From positions 11,807 to 75,806 of the forward strand of contig NZ_GL891983.1 in NCBI RefSeq assembly GCF_000213555.1: 64,000 bases of DNA, read 5' to 3'. This document shows, one piece after another, positions 26,236-34,831 of the stretch. Numbering within the stretch: position 1 is the first letter of the stretch; each line of letters opens with the position of its first letter. Under the pieces are notes generated by a model. That model searched no databases, was not told the origin of the DNA, and saw only the letters and a program-made list of their open reading frames with translations. Source of the DNA: Dysgonomonas gadei ATCC BAA-286 (GTDB lineage: Bacteria > Bacteroidota > Bacteroidia > Bacteroidales > Dysgonomonadaceae). The position numbers and the translations under genes were made by a program.

Positions 26236-26985
26236 CTACTCACTGATAATAACCTTTTTATTTAAAAGCTTTTCGAATTCCTCACGGCTTCCATTGAAGG
26301 CATTCAGGTCGACCGGAGTATCTACGCCTTCTATCCGACCCCGGTTCGAGAATTGCCAGAATAGCCAGTCACGGCCATCGGGTAAATTGGGTTTTGCGAT
26401 AATATCACGTATCCAGATAGGATTATCCGGGAATTGGTGTTGCAAGTAATTTTTATAGAATTCATTTGTAGTATAAATAATCACCTTGCGCTGATAGTGA
26501 TCTTCTATAATTTCAAAGTAATTGGCTATTTCAGCGATCAGATCCTCCTTCCGGTTTGCGGGGCTACAGTTTCCTCCATACTCCAGGTCGACAATAGGTG
26601 GTAAATCTATACTATCACGAGGAACGTAGTGTATATAATTCCGGGCTTGCTCCTCTCCGTCTTTACAAAAAGTAAAGAAGTGATAGGCTCCCGACAGTAT
26701 CTTATTCTGACGGGCTTCGCGCCAGTTAAGCTGAAACATGGAATCTTTATGATTACCTCCTTCTGTAGCTTTGATAAAGGCAAACTGAACCTTTTCCTTA
26801 TCCAGCCTGGCCCAGTCTATCTCTTGCTGATGGTGAGAAACATCGATCCCTTGTACAGGGTAATCTTTGAAAGACGGATAATTCAAGCGGATATATCCAT
26901 TCATAAAAGCCACGTATACCCCGGCACAGATAAAAACAATCATGGCCAATACAATAAGGGAATACAGGGCAACTTTTACTTTCAT
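26236..26985 (-). CDS. Glycoside hydrolase family 25 lysozyme (muramidase)
   Basis: A 249-residue protein with an N-terminal membrane anchor (about 6-28) and a GH25 domain that would cut N-acetylmuramic acid linkages in peptidoglycan. The catalytic pattern is visible: GIDVSHHQQEIDW at the domain start, FIKATEGG, GAYHFF, and PPIVDLEYGG with the acidic pair. The later blocks IYTTNEFYK and WQFSNRG are also typical. It is periplasmic, held by its anchor. It is a single gene facing the ceramidase-like unit. Confidence 0.93.
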   Translation of the reverse strand: MKVKVALYSLIVLAMIVFICAGVYVAFMNGYIRLNYPSFKDYPVQGIDVSHHQQEIDWARLDKEKVQFAFIKATEGGNHKDSMFQLNWREARQNKILSGAYHFFTFCKDGEEQARNYIHYVPRDSIDLPPIVDLEYGGNCSPANRKEDLIAEIANYFEIIEDHYQRKVIIYTTNEFYKNYLQHQFPDNPIWIRDIIAKPNLPDGRDWLFWQFSNRGRIEGVDTPVDLNAFNGSREEFEKLLNKKVIISE

Positions 26986-27031
26986 TGATACTTATTTAAA
27001 CCGAATAACGAAGTTAGGATTAATTTTTCTT

Positions 27032-27060
27032 TTTGCATGTTATATTTTTATATATATTTG
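27032..27060 (+). promoter_or_regulatory. Possible promoter of the dispanin-type gene
   Basis: TTTG (27032-27035) and TATATTTG (27053-27060) with a 17-base spacer, two bases short of the usual minimum. The -7 box ends 40 bases before the start codon. Confidence 0.45.
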
Positions 27061-27100
27061 AACAGTATTAACAAACTTTTTTAATAATAATATCATAACC

Positions 27101-27496
27101 ATGACAGAATTTAGCAACCAAGGTTATCAAGAACCTGCTCAACAAGCTAACGGTTGGGAAAACCCGACTAAACCACCAAGACCAAATAATAATTTGATTT
27201 TAGCTATCATAGCTACAGTTGTAAGTTTGATAACCTGCTGCGGATATGTCAGTTGTATCGGTTTTATCCTTGGTATTATCGCCATAGTATTCTCCACTCA
27301 GGTAGATTCCAAATATTTCGCCGGAGATTATGCCGGAGCAGAGAGCGCGGCTAAGAATGCTAAATTATTGTCGTTAATAGCCATAGGTACAGTTGTTCTG
27401 TCAATTGTTTGGATTATTGTTTCTATCATATTGGCAGGTGGTATTTCCGCTATCATGGAGCAATACCAGACTATTATGGATCAGTACGGGGCTTAA
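27101..27496 (+). CDS. CD225/dispanin-like two-helix membrane protein
   Basis: A 131-residue inner membrane protein. A Pro/Asn/Gln-rich cytoplasmic start (about 1-30) precedes one hydrophobic segment (about 32-62, containing TCCGYVSCIG). A polar loop with YFAGDYAGAESAAKNAKLLS follows, then a second segment (about 88-115). This is the layout of the CD225/dispanin family, in which bacterial members have no settled function. A terminator follows, overlapping the region just before the DUF2752 gene. Confidence 0.8.
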   Translation: MTEFSNQGYQEPAQQANGWENPTKPPRPNNNLILAIIATVVSLITCCGYVSCIGFILGIIAIVFSTQVDSKYFAGDYAGAESAAKNAKLLSLIAIGTVVLSIVWIIVSIILAGGISAIMEQYQTIMDQYGA

Positions 27497-27524
27497 TAGC
27501 TACTAAATAAACATTATAATACAG

Positions 27525-27558
27525 AAAGGTAATTTCAATGGAATTACCTTTCCTTTTT
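27525..27558 (+). terminator. Terminator directly before the DUF2752 start codon
   Basis: Arms AAAGGTAATT (27525-27534) and AATTACCTTT (27542-27551) with a 7-base loop, followed by CCTTTTTTA whose last base begins the ATG of the next gene. It ends the dispanin transcript or modulates read-through into DUF2752. Confidence 0.75.
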
Positions 27559-27559
27559 T

Positions 27560-27967
27560 ATGAAAAAGTATATACTCCTTATATCAGCCATTTTATTCCC
27601 AATCGTTATTATAGTCGTTTATTATGCGATCTATAATATAGCGGGGGAAAATACCCCCTGTACATTCAAAGCAGCCACCGGACTGGAATGTCCCGGATGC
27701 GGCGGACAACGGGCTTTGCATTTCCTGCTGCATGGCAATATATTGGAGGCTTTGCGCTATAATATTTTCTTTATCGTAGCAGGGCCATTTCTGGCTTACT
27801 TCTACTATCTGGCTGTAAGGGTTTATATACTCGGACAGGAAAAGTATCTGAAAAGCTTTGTATTCAAACCCTGGTTCGGATACACACTTTTGATTACAGT
27901 TATCCTGTTTTTCGTCCTGAGAAATATCCCTTTCTGGCCATTTATGTATCTGGCTCCTCCCCCATAA
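27560..27967 (+). CDS. DUF2752 membrane protein
   Basis: A 135-residue inner membrane protein. The family signature CPGCGGQRALHFLLHGN (around residues 43-59) follows the first membrane segment, and two more hydrophobic segments follow (about 72-92 and 110-128). DUF2752 proteins are common in Bacteroidetes next to CD225-type genes and have no known activity. The start codon sits at the very end of a terminator T-run, so the mRNA must begin there or read through. Confidence 0.85.
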   Translation: MKKYILLISAILFPIVIIVVYYAIYNIAGENTPCTFKAATGLECPGCGGQRALHFLLHGNILEALRYNIFFIVAGPFLAYFYYLAVRVYILGQEKYLKSFVFKPWFGYTLLITVILFFVLRNIPFWPFMYLAPPP

Positions 27968-27992
27968 AAAAAGTGGCACCAGGCCACTTTTA
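27966..27992. terminator. Bidirectional terminator between DUF2752 and argD
   Basis: Arms AAAAGTGGC (27969-27977) and GCCACTTTT (27983-27991) with a five-base loop, A-rich on one side and T-rich on the other. It serves the convergent DUF2752 gene and the arginine operon. Confidence 0.85.
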
Positions 27993-27998
27993 TATATT

Positions 27999-29120
27999 TC
28001 AGAGCACTTTTTTAAACCTTTCGAGAAATTCTTTTGCCTGCTCTATTGTAAGACAGAGCGGTGGCAGTAAACGAAATACGTGCGTACCTGTAGCTCCGGT
28101 AAAAACTTTTTCTTCAAATAAAAGCTTCGTCCGTTTTTCTTTTATAGGTTCTTCAAACTCCATACCTATCATAAGCCCGCGTCCGCGTACTTCTTTTATC
28201 TGAGGGAATTTCCTTAATTCCTCCATCAGGAATTCGCCGACATTATATGCGTTCTCTATAAGCTTCTCATCCTTCATTATATCAAGTACAGCAATAGCTG
28301 CCGCACAAGCCAGATGATTACCCCCGAATGTGGTTCCCAATTGTCCGTATACAGCTTTAAACATCGGATTAATCAGTACTCCCGACATCGGGAAACCGTT
28401 ACCAATACCTTTGGCTACTGTTATCAGATCGGCTTGTATTTCCGCATACTGATGGGCGAAAAATTTACCGCTGCGGCCATAACCCGATTGTATTTCGTCC
28501 AGAATCAGGATAGTTCCTGTTTCGGTACAAACGTCGCGAAGCTCTTTCAGAAAATCATCGTATGGTATCTGGATACCTGCAACGCCCTGAATACCTTCTA
28601 TAATAACAGAGCAGTATTCTTTTGTGGCCAACTCCTTTTTTACAAATTCAATATCATTAAACGGAGCGAACACTACATTCTCCGACTGATTTACAGGCGC
28701 TGAATACGCAGGGATATCCGTTGTGGCAACGGTAACCGAAGTACGTCCGTGAAACGCTTTCTTAAACGAGAGAACTTTCTTGCGTCCATTATGGAATGAA
28801 GCCAGTTTTATAGCATTCTCGTTTGCTTCTGCACCTGAGTTTACAAGGAACAGGAAATAGTCGGGGTAACCGCATTGTTCTCCCATCTTTTGCGCCAGCT
28901 CCTGTTGCAGCTTATTCACTACAGAATTGGAATAGAACCCGAGTTTATTCAACTGCTCTGTAAGTTTGGCCACATAGTAAGGATGTGTATGCCCCACCGA
29001 TATTACAGCATGGCCTCCGTAAAGGTCCAAATATTCATTACCCTTATCGTCATACACATAACATCCTTTACCTTCCACAACATTGATGTCGAACAGCGGA
29101 AATACATCGAATAGTTTCAT
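27999..29120 (-). CDS. argD: Acetylornithine-type aminotransferase
   Basis: A 373-residue class III PLP aminotransferase that would convert the N-acylglutamate semialdehyde to N-acylornithine. Markers are LDLYGGHAVISVGH, NSGAEANENAIKLA, ILDEIQSGYGRSGK and the PLP lysine in TVAKGIGNGFPM. It is the last gene of the arginine operon and starts one base after the MutS-like gene. In Bacteroidetes the acyl group may be succinyl rather than acetyl (known for the B. fragilis transcarbamylase). Sequence alone does not decide this here. Confidence 0.93.
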   Translation of the reverse strand: MKLFDVFPLFDINVVEGKGCYVYDDKGNEYLDLYGGHAVISVGHTHPYYVAKLTEQLNKLGFYSNSVVNKLQQELAQKMGEQCGYPDYFLFLVNSGAEANENAIKLASFHNGRKKVLSFKKAFHGRTSVTVATTDIPAYSAPVNQSENVVFAPFNDIEFVKKELATKEYCSVIIEGIQGVAGIQIPYDDFLKELRDVCTETGTILILDEIQSGYGRSGKFFAHQYAEIQADLITVAKGIGNGFPMSGVLINPMFKAVYGQLGTTFGGNHLACAAAIAVLDIMKDEKLIENAYNVGEFLMEELRKFPQIKEVRGRGLMIGMEFEEPIKEKRTKLLFEEKVFTGATGTHVFRLLPPLCLTIEQAKEFLERFKKVL

Positions 29121-29121
29121 T

Positions 29122-30477
29122 TTATATATTATTTATTTCTTTAATTGTTTCTATTAAGTTCTCTTTCCGGATAATGTACATTCCTAACCTGACCTGCGAA
29201 ATTCCGTCTTTCAGCTTATATGTGTACACAGGATGCCCATCCTGCTCGAGAATCTCGAAATAAGAAAATTCTATATTCTTATTGGCTTCCAGCTCTTTGG
29301 TCACTTCTACAATATGGGAAGATATGACAAAGAACGAACTTTTCACCTCGGTAAATGCATTCACCACAGCCAATGTCCCGTCATAGGCATCTTTCACATT
29401 CGTACCCCTGAATAATTCATCGAAAATCACCAACATATTCCGGTGTGTTTTCAACTGGCGGGCAACATCCTTGATACGCATCACTTCTGCATAAAAATGG
29501 CTGTAACCGGAACTCAGGTTGTCGGAAATATTAATTGTAGTACACAATCCCGACAATATACTCAAAGTCATCCTCTTTGCGGGAACAGGGAATCCCACAT
29601 GCGCCAGATATGCGGACAATCCCAGCGCTTTCAGGAAAGTGGATTTCCCTGCCATATTCGGCCCCGATATAAATAACAGGTTCGAAGGCTTTTCAAAGCG
29701 CATATCATTCGGAATAGCCGCTTCTACAAAGGGATGGTATAAACCATCTATCTCCAGCCGGTTATCATCGGCCGAAAACATTTCAGCATACGACAATCCG
29801 TATTTATCCGCCGCTTTTGCAATGGATAGAAAGGCATCATATTCGTATATAAGGTCAAGAAAGAAAAGAATATCCTTTTTGTGAGTATAGCGAAACATAT
29901 AGTCGAGCCGGGATGTCTCATAAGAAGGTATTTTCCGCCCTAATTTAATGATGTCGGCATAGTCGTCCGAAGAAAATATTTCCAAGACCTTTTCGTTATT
30001 CTTTTCCAACAATTTCGGATAATTATTTTCCTTAAACTTATCAGCTAAAACGTGGGAGAAAGCATATATTGTTTTCAGCAAGTCGACAGTAGAACCAACC
30101 CCTTTCTTTACAAGATAGTACTCCGTATTTGTACTTACCTTGTCCATTATCATCCTCTCCATAGCAGTAAACCAAGTAGGGATGCGTGTCGGATAATCAC
30201 CATGCCGGATATAATATTCGGTAAAATCAAGCGAATCTTTATCTACACTCAGGCCTTCCGGCAAATATTTCTGAAAGAAAGCAATGGTGTCTGTCCGTTC
30301 GGTTATCTTTTCCAGATCGGTCAGAGGATTGGACAAAAAATTATAGAGTATCCTCCTGCCACCATAACACTGAGTGTGATTAAACAGGCTGAATACAGAC
30401 GTACCGTCTTTGACTGTGTCAAAAATTTCAAGGTCTTTCAGGGTTTGGGAGTCTACTTCAAATTTCATACGATTCAA
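29122..30477 (-). CDS. MutS-like ATPase lacking the mismatch-recognition domain
   Basis: A 451-residue protein with the MutS core and ATPase domains only. The Walker A is SGPNMAGKSTFLKALG near residue 272, followed by NLSSGYSHFYAEVMRI and the Walker B VIFDELFRGTN. The N-terminal mismatch-binding domain with the Phe-x-Glu motif is absent, and so is the Smr nuclease domain of MutS2. Similar short MutS relatives occur in Bacteroidetes without defined function. It overlaps the upstream unknown gene by 4 bases and lies one base before argD, within the arginine operon. Confidence 0.85.
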   Translation of the reverse strand: MNRMKFEVDSQTLKDLEIFDTVKDGTSVFSLFNHTQCYGGRRILYNFLSNPLTDLEKITERTDTIAFFQKYLPEGLSVDKDSLDFTEYYIRHGDYPTRIPTWFTAMERMIMDKVSTNTEYYLVKKGVGSTVDLLKTIYAFSHVLADKFKENNYPKLLEKNNEKVLEIFSSDDYADIIKLGRKIPSYETSRLDYMFRYTHKKDILFFLDLIYEYDAFLSIAKAADKYGLSYAEMFSADDNRLEIDGLYHPFVEAAIPNDMRFEKPSNLLFISGPNMAGKSTFLKALGLSAYLAHVGFPVPAKRMTLSILSGLCTTINISDNLSSGYSHFYAEVMRIKDVARQLKTHRNMLVIFDELFRGTNVKDAYDGTLAVVNAFTEVKSSFFVISSHIVEVTKELEANKNIEFSYFEILEQDGHPVYTYKLKDGISQVRLGMYIIRKENLIETIKEINNI

Positions 30478-31031
30478 TTTATTGATTTATGCCAATTATA
30501 TAACAGCAATCGTCTTCTACTTTCCAATTCATTAATGTGAATAGAACTGACATCTTCCAATTTATAGATACTGGTATCTAATACAAAACCGTTTCTATCT
30601 ATCTCTGTAAAAGAAAAGAAAATATCATCCACATCATTAACAAAACCAACATACCAGTCTCCATTTGCTTCAATTCCTAACAATGTTGATTTGTCTTTTT
30701 TATATTCATTTAATGTATGAAAAACCCAATTAGAAGAAGAATCTAAGGGTAAAGTACTACTTTGTTCACCATCTATAAGAACGTTATTATCTATAATATA
30801 CTGAATCGATTTCAGATAATCATTATCGATAGTTATATAATTTATATCTGAATACCTCAGGGTAACAACTCCATCAGATTTACCATTTCGAGTAAAATGT
30901 TGTATTTGAACGGTATTCGAATTAAAACTTAAAACATATCCGCAAAAACTAGTCTCTCCTGTATATTTTTTAAAATACAAAAGCTTTTTACTTTTCTTTG
31001 ATTCTGTAAAAATCTTATCATATAAATCCAT
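30474..31031 (-). CDS. Uncharacterised protein in the arginine operon
   Basis: A 185-residue soluble protein that I do not recognise. It looks like two or three small beta-rich modules. YFKKYTGETSFCGYVLSFNSN near the start resembles an Sm-like or SH3-like strand pattern, followed by LRYSDINYITIDNDY, and similar blocks recur later (GDWYVGFVNDVDD, YKLEDVSSIHINELE). The repeated pattern hints at an internal duplication. Its DNA is visibly more AT-rich than its neighbours. It sits 11 bases after argC and overlaps the MutS-like gene by 4 bases, so it is translated with it. Confidence 0.75.
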   Translation of the reverse strand: MDLYDKIFTESKKSKKLLYFKKYTGETSFCGYVLSFNSNTVQIQHFTRNGKSDGVVTLRYSDINYITIDNDYLKSIQYIIDNNVLIDGEQSSTLPLDSSSNWVFHTLNEYKKDKSTLLGIEANGDWYVGFVNDVDDIFFSFTEIDRNGFVLDTSIYKLEDVSSIHINELESRRRLLLYNWHKSIN

Positions 31032-31042
31032 AATTCACATCT

Positions 31043-32011
31043 TTAAAAAGCACTAGCCTTTAGCTTTAATCCGATTGTCTCTTCTAATCCGAATATCAGG
31101 TTCATATTATGTACTGCCTGTCCCGACGCTCCTTTTACCAGATTGTCTATACAGGAAAGGATAAGCAACCTATTTCCGTGCTTTTCCAGATGCAAGATAC
31201 ATTTATTTGTATTTACCACCTGCTTGAGATCTATATTTTTATCGGAGACAACGACAAAAGGACTTTCTTTGTAAAAATCCTGATATAATTTCGCTGCATC
31301 TTCAATCGTTCCGTCAAATTTCAGATAGGTAGAAACAAATATACCTCTGGTGAAATTTCCACGAACAGGTATAAAGTTAATATCTTCTGTAAAAGCGGTC
31401 TGGAACTGAGTTAAGGACTGGCGAATCTCTGTCAGGTGCTGATGTTCAAAAGCCTTGTAAACAGAAATATTATTCTCCCGCCAGCTGAAATGGGAGGTTG
31501 CCGACGGCTTTACTCCCGCCCCGGTGGAGCCTGTGATAGCATTCACATGGATTTCAGTATTCAGCCATCCGGCCTTCGCCAGTGGTAACAGGCCTAACTG
31601 TATGGCTGTGGCAAAACACCCGGGATTTGCGATATAAGATGATTTCCGTATCTCTTCTTTATTCAGTTCCGGTAAGCCGTAAATGAATTTATTCCCTTCG
31701 GCTTTGTGTCTGTAATCGGTAGACAGGTCTATAATTTTCAGATGTCCGGGGATCTCATTCGTTTCCAGAAACTTCTTTGTATCACCGTGTGCCGTACAAA
31801 AGAATAAAACGTCTATTTTATCGTAAGGCAACTGGTCGGTAAAGTCCATATCCGTATCGCCTAACAATCCGCTATGTACATCCGTGAGTTTATTACCCGC
31901 GTTACTTGTACTGTTTACAAATACCAGTTCAACCTGTGGATGATTGATCAATATCCTTATCAGTTCTCCGGCAGTATAGCCGGCTCCCCCTATAATTCCT
32001 GCTTTTATCAT
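31043..32011 (-). CDS. argC: N-acetyl-gamma-glutamyl-phosphate reductase
   Basis: A 322-residue NADPH-dependent enzyme reducing acylglutamyl phosphate to the semialdehyde. The nucleotide-binding start is GIIGGAGYTAGELIRIL, and the catalytic cysteine lies in YIANPGCFATAIQLG. HFSWRENNISVYKAFEHQH and RGNFTRGIF are further family blocks. Length (about 320) is the short bacterial type. The upstream side is interrupted by the GxxExxY unit, whose inverted repeat ends 29 bases before the start codon. This may place argC and later genes under altered expression. Confidence 0.95.
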   Translation of the reverse strand: MIKAGIIGGAGYTAGELIRILINHPQVELVFVNSTSNAGNKLTDVHSGLLGDTDMDFTDQLPYDKIDVLFFCTAHGDTKKFLETNEIPGHLKIIDLSTDYRHKAEGNKFIYGLPELNKEEIRKSSYIANPGCFATAIQLGLLPLAKAGWLNTEIHVNAITGSTGAGVKPSATSHFSWRENNISVYKAFEHQHLTEIRQSLTQFQTAFTEDINFIPVRGNFTRGIFVSTYLKFDGTIEDAAKLYQDFYKESPFVVVSDKNIDLKQVVNTNKCILHLEKHGNRLLILSCIDNLVKGASGQAVHNMNLIFGLEETIGLKLKASAF

Positions 32012-32040
32012 AGTTTTATTTTTATTGAAACTCTTTACTA

Positions 32041-32484
32041 ACCACAGAGTAAAAGGAGTAACACGGAGTTTTTACAGTATATATCTTTTTATTCCGTCTT
32101 TTAGAGACTTTACATTAAAATTCATTAGAAAGCCAATTTCACAATCGGAAAGTTTCATATAAGTCAGTAATTGTGCTGTATGAAAATCAGTTAATTCTTT
32201 TACAGACTTCAATTCCAGGATTATTTCATCTTCAACTAGAAGGTCTAATTTATAGCCGGCATCCAATGTTATTCCCTTATATTCTACCGGAAGTTCAACT
32301 TGTTTTTCAACATATAATCCAGATTCGCTTAATTCATAAAAAAGGCATTCTTCATATACTTTTTCAAATAGTCCAGGTCCTAATTCTGAATGTACAGTAT
32401 ATGCACAACCTAATATCTTACCTGTTAAGCTTTCTTTTTTAATCATTTAATAAAAACTCCGCGTTACTCCTTTTACTCCGTGGT
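32041..32484. mobile_element. 444-bp GxxExxY unit with 34-bp terminal inverted repeats
   Basis: Bases 32041-32074 and 32451-32484 are inverted repeats matching at 32 of 34 positions, beginning ACCAC(A/G)GAGTAAAAGG. They enclose exactly one gene, the GxxExxY protein, and lie within the arginine operon between argG and argC. No transposase is present and I could not find a clear target duplication. A non-autonomous mobile or exchangeable unit is inferred. Confidence 0.7.
32072..32446 (-). CDS. GxxExxY-family protein
   Basis: A 124-residue protein of the GxxExxY family, named for a motif visible as GLFEKVYEE in ELGPGLFEKVYEE near residue 25. The later blocks YKLDLLVEDEIILELKSV and TAQLLTYMKLSDCEIGFLMNF resemble a PD-(D/E)xK nuclease core: an Asp, then Glu-x-Lys (ELKS). 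A nuclease-like activity is inferred and not established for the family. It is the only gene inside the inverted-repeat unit and runs with the arginine operon direction. Confidence 0.9.
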   Translation of the reverse strand: MIKKESLTGKILGCAYTVHSELGPGLFEKVYEECLFYELSESGLYVEKQVELPVEYKGITLDAGYKLDLLVEDEIILELKSVKELTDFHTAQLLTYMKLSDCEIGFLMNFNVKSLKDGIKRYIL

Positions 32485-32496
32485 AATAAAGATATT

Positions 32497-33696
32497 TTAC
32501 TTTTTGTTTTTCTCTTGTACGCTATGATATATCTTATTTGTCATAGCATAAATTTTCGTAAAGCCTTTTGCATCATCCGATGTCCATGCCTTATTCACTT
32601 CACCGTACTCTCCGAAATCGGCTTTCATCAGGTCGAAATCACTTTCCACACCAATCAGCACATAATGATATGGCATAAGTTTAATGCTCACACGCCCTGT
32701 TACATTTTGCTGCGAACTCGATAGGAAAGCCTCTATATCACGCATAACCGGTTCCAGATATTGCGCTTCGTGAAGAAACATCCCGTACCAGTTACCTACC
32801 TGCTCTTTCCAATACTGTTGCCATTTGGTCAGCGTATGCTTTTCCAGCATTTTGTGCGCATTGATAATTACCAGCGGAGCCGCGGCTTCAAAGCCCACAC
32901 GCCCCTTTATGCCGATAATAGTATCACCTATATGCATATCGCGGCCGATAGCATAAGCCGATGTAATCTCTTCTATCTTCTGGATAGCTTTTACCTTATC
33001 AGCATATTTTTCACCGTTTACTGCTGCTATTTCGCCTTCTTCGAAATCAATCGTAAGAACTTCCTGTCCTTGTTTCTTCAATTGGGACGGATAGGCTTCT
33101 TCCGGCAAAGTCTGTTCTGACTTCAGCGTTTCTTTGCCACCTATGCTTGTACCCCAAAGCCCTTTATTAATGGAATACACCATCTTCGTAAAATCAGCTT
33201 CATATCCGTGTTCTTTCAGATAATCGATTTCATACTCACGGGTAAGGATCATATCGCGGGTAGGTGTAATAATCTCAATACCGGGAGCAAGCACATCAAA
33301 TGTCAGGTCGAAGCGAACCTGATCGTTTCCTGCTCCTGTGCTGCCATGAGCAACAGCGTCAGCACCTATTTCCTTTGCATAGTTGATAATGGCTATCGCC
33401 TGAAATATACGCTCCGAACTCACCGAAATCGGGTATGTACCATTACGCAATACATTTCCGAAAATCATATATTTGATGCTCTTTTCGTAATATTCCTGTG
33501 TTATATCGAGGCTTACATGCTTTACAGCACCTAATTTATACGCTTTTTCCTCTATAACTTTCAATTCTTCGGGGGTAAAACCTCCTGTGTTGGCTATGGC
33601 TGTATATACATCATATCCCATATCAGCGGACAGATATTTTGCACAGAACGATGTATCTAATCCTCCACTGAATGCTAAAACGACTTTCTTTTTCAT
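32497..33696 (-). CDS. argG: Argininosuccinate synthase
   Basis: A 399-residue enzyme joining citrulline and aspartate with ATP. The PP-loop start is LAFSGGLDTSFCAKYL, followed by the GSTGAGNDQVRFDLTF block and STGAGNDQ-type substrate site. Length and order of motifs fit the bacterial type. It starts 10 bases after the GNAT gene. The GxxExxY inverted repeat begins 13 bases beyond its stop codon. Confidence 0.95.
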   Translation of the reverse strand: MKKKVVLAFSGGLDTSFCAKYLSADMGYDVYTAIANTGGFTPEELKVIEEKAYKLGAVKHVSLDITQEYYEKSIKYMIFGNVLRNGTYPISVSSERIFQAIAIINYAKEIGADAVAHGSTGAGNDQVRFDLTFDVLAPGIEIITPTRDMILTREYEIDYLKEHGYEADFTKMVYSINKGLWGTSIGGKETLKSEQTLPEEAYPSQLKKQGQEVLTIDFEEGEIAAVNGEKYADKVKAIQKIEEITSAYAIGRDMHIGDTIIGIKGRVGFEAAAPLVIINAHKMLEKHTLTKWQQYWKEQVGNWYGMFLHEAQYLEPVMRDIEAFLSSSQQNVTGRVSIKLMPYHYVLIGVESDFDLMKADFGEYGEVNKAWTSDDAKGFTKIYAMTNKIYHSVQEKNKK

Positions 33697-33706
33697 ATAT
33701 GTTATG

Positions 33707-34357
33707 TTATTTCAATTGCTTTTTGAGGTCTTTTATTATCTCTTTTATCTCCTTCTTGTCTTTCTGCTTTTCGGGATCGAAGAGCATCGCAGTACAGATA
33801 CAGTATTTCCTGTCGGTACGGGTAAGGATATCATAATTGACACATCCCTGACAACCTCGCCAGAAAGACTCATCATCTGTCAGTTGCGCAAAAGTCACGG
33901 GCACATACCCCAGTTCTGTATTTATTTTCATTACCGCTGCGCCTGATGTCAGGCCAAATACTTTCGCTGTCGGAAACATAGCCCTCGCCAAGGAAAAGGC
34001 ATGCTGTTTGATTTTTTTTGCCAGCCCGTGCTGTCTGAATTTTTCGACCACAATTAGCCCAGAATTGGCAACAAACTGCTTATTTCCCCATGATTCTATA
34101 TAGCAAAATCCGGCAAACTCATCACCCATCAGGGCAATGATAGCTTTACCTTCCTTTATTTTAAGTTCCACATATTCCGGTGTACGTTTTGCAATTCCCG
34201 TGCCCCGCACCTTAGCCGCAGCCTCAATTGTATCCAATATCGTTTGCACGTATCCGATATGGCTTTCGTTGGCTATCTGTATAGTAAGTTGTTGTTGCTC
34301 CATTGGCTTTTCTACCACAAGTTCTTCTATGTTGTTCATTGTTGTCTTATCATTCAA
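33707..34357 (-). CDS. GNAT-family N-acyltransferase of the arginine operon
   Basis: A 216-residue GNAT protein. The acyl-CoA site region is seen as SGLIVVEKFRQHGLAKKIKQHAF, with GFCYIESW before it. The C-terminal third carries clustered cysteines (RGCQGCVNY and RKYCICTAM), not usual in GNAT folds. Its position directly after argR, overlapping it by 8 bases, and before argG suggests it makes the N-acylglutamate that starts the pathway (inference). Known N-acetylglutamate synthases of the ArgA and ArgJ types are not in the window. Starts at 34339 or 34303 are also possible. Confidence 0.82.
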   Translation of the reverse strand: MNDKTTMNNIEELVVEKPMEQQQLTIQIANESHIGYVQTILDTIEAAAKVRGTGIAKRTPEYVELKIKEGKAIIALMGDEFAGFCYIESWGNKQFVANSGLIVVEKFRQHGLAKKIKQHAFSLARAMFPTAKVFGLTSGAAVMKINTELGYVPVTFAQLTDDESFWRGCQGCVNYDILTRTDRKYCICTAMLFDPEKQKDKKEIKEIIKDLKKQLK

Positions 34358-34808
34358 TATTCGGTATAAATTCAGAAAGTGAAGCTATTACCTCCTCCCT
34401 GCTTATATTCTCTCTCGGTATCAGAAGTATAGTATCGTCACCTGCTACTGTACCTAATATATAACGTGTAGCCCTGCGGTCTATTTCTCCCGCTATAGCC
34501 ATAGCATAACCCGGACGGGTCTTTATCACAGCCAGTTGTCCCGAAAATTCAATATTAACAAATCCGAAAGAAGACAACGGCATTTCCTCTTCCAGATTCT
34601 GCATCGACTCCGAAAACTGATATACATAATTACCTTTTGCCGTGGGTACCTTCACTATTTTCAGTTCTTTTATATCGCGGGACAAAGTAGCCTGAGTAAG
34701 CTCAAACCCTTTATCCACCAACAGTTTAAGAAGCATATCCTGACTATTTATATCGTTCGTCTGCAACACTTCTCTTATTATTTTATGTCTGTACTTTTTA
34801 GTCATCAC
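34350..34808 (-). CDS. argR: Arginine repressor ArgR
   Basis: A 152-residue regulator. I chose the ATG at 34808 over an upstream in-frame ATG at 34844 because the family begins close to the helix-turn-helix and because a -7 promoter box lies at 34832-34839. The N-terminal winged helix (about 1-70) contains ELTQATLSRDIKELKIVKV, and the C-terminal oligomerisation domain has the arginine-binding GTVAGDDTILLI. As first gene it probably controls its own operon. Confidence 0.93.
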   Translation of the reverse strand: MMTKKYRHKIIREVLQTNDINSQDMLLKLLVDKGFELTQATLSRDIKELKIVKVPTAKGNYVYQFSESMQNLEEEMPLSSFGFVNIEFSGQLAVIKTRPGYAMAIAGEIDRRATRYILGTVAGDDTILLIPRENISREEVIASLSEFIPNIE

Positions 34809-34831
34809 GTATAAATATGCAATTAATAGCG

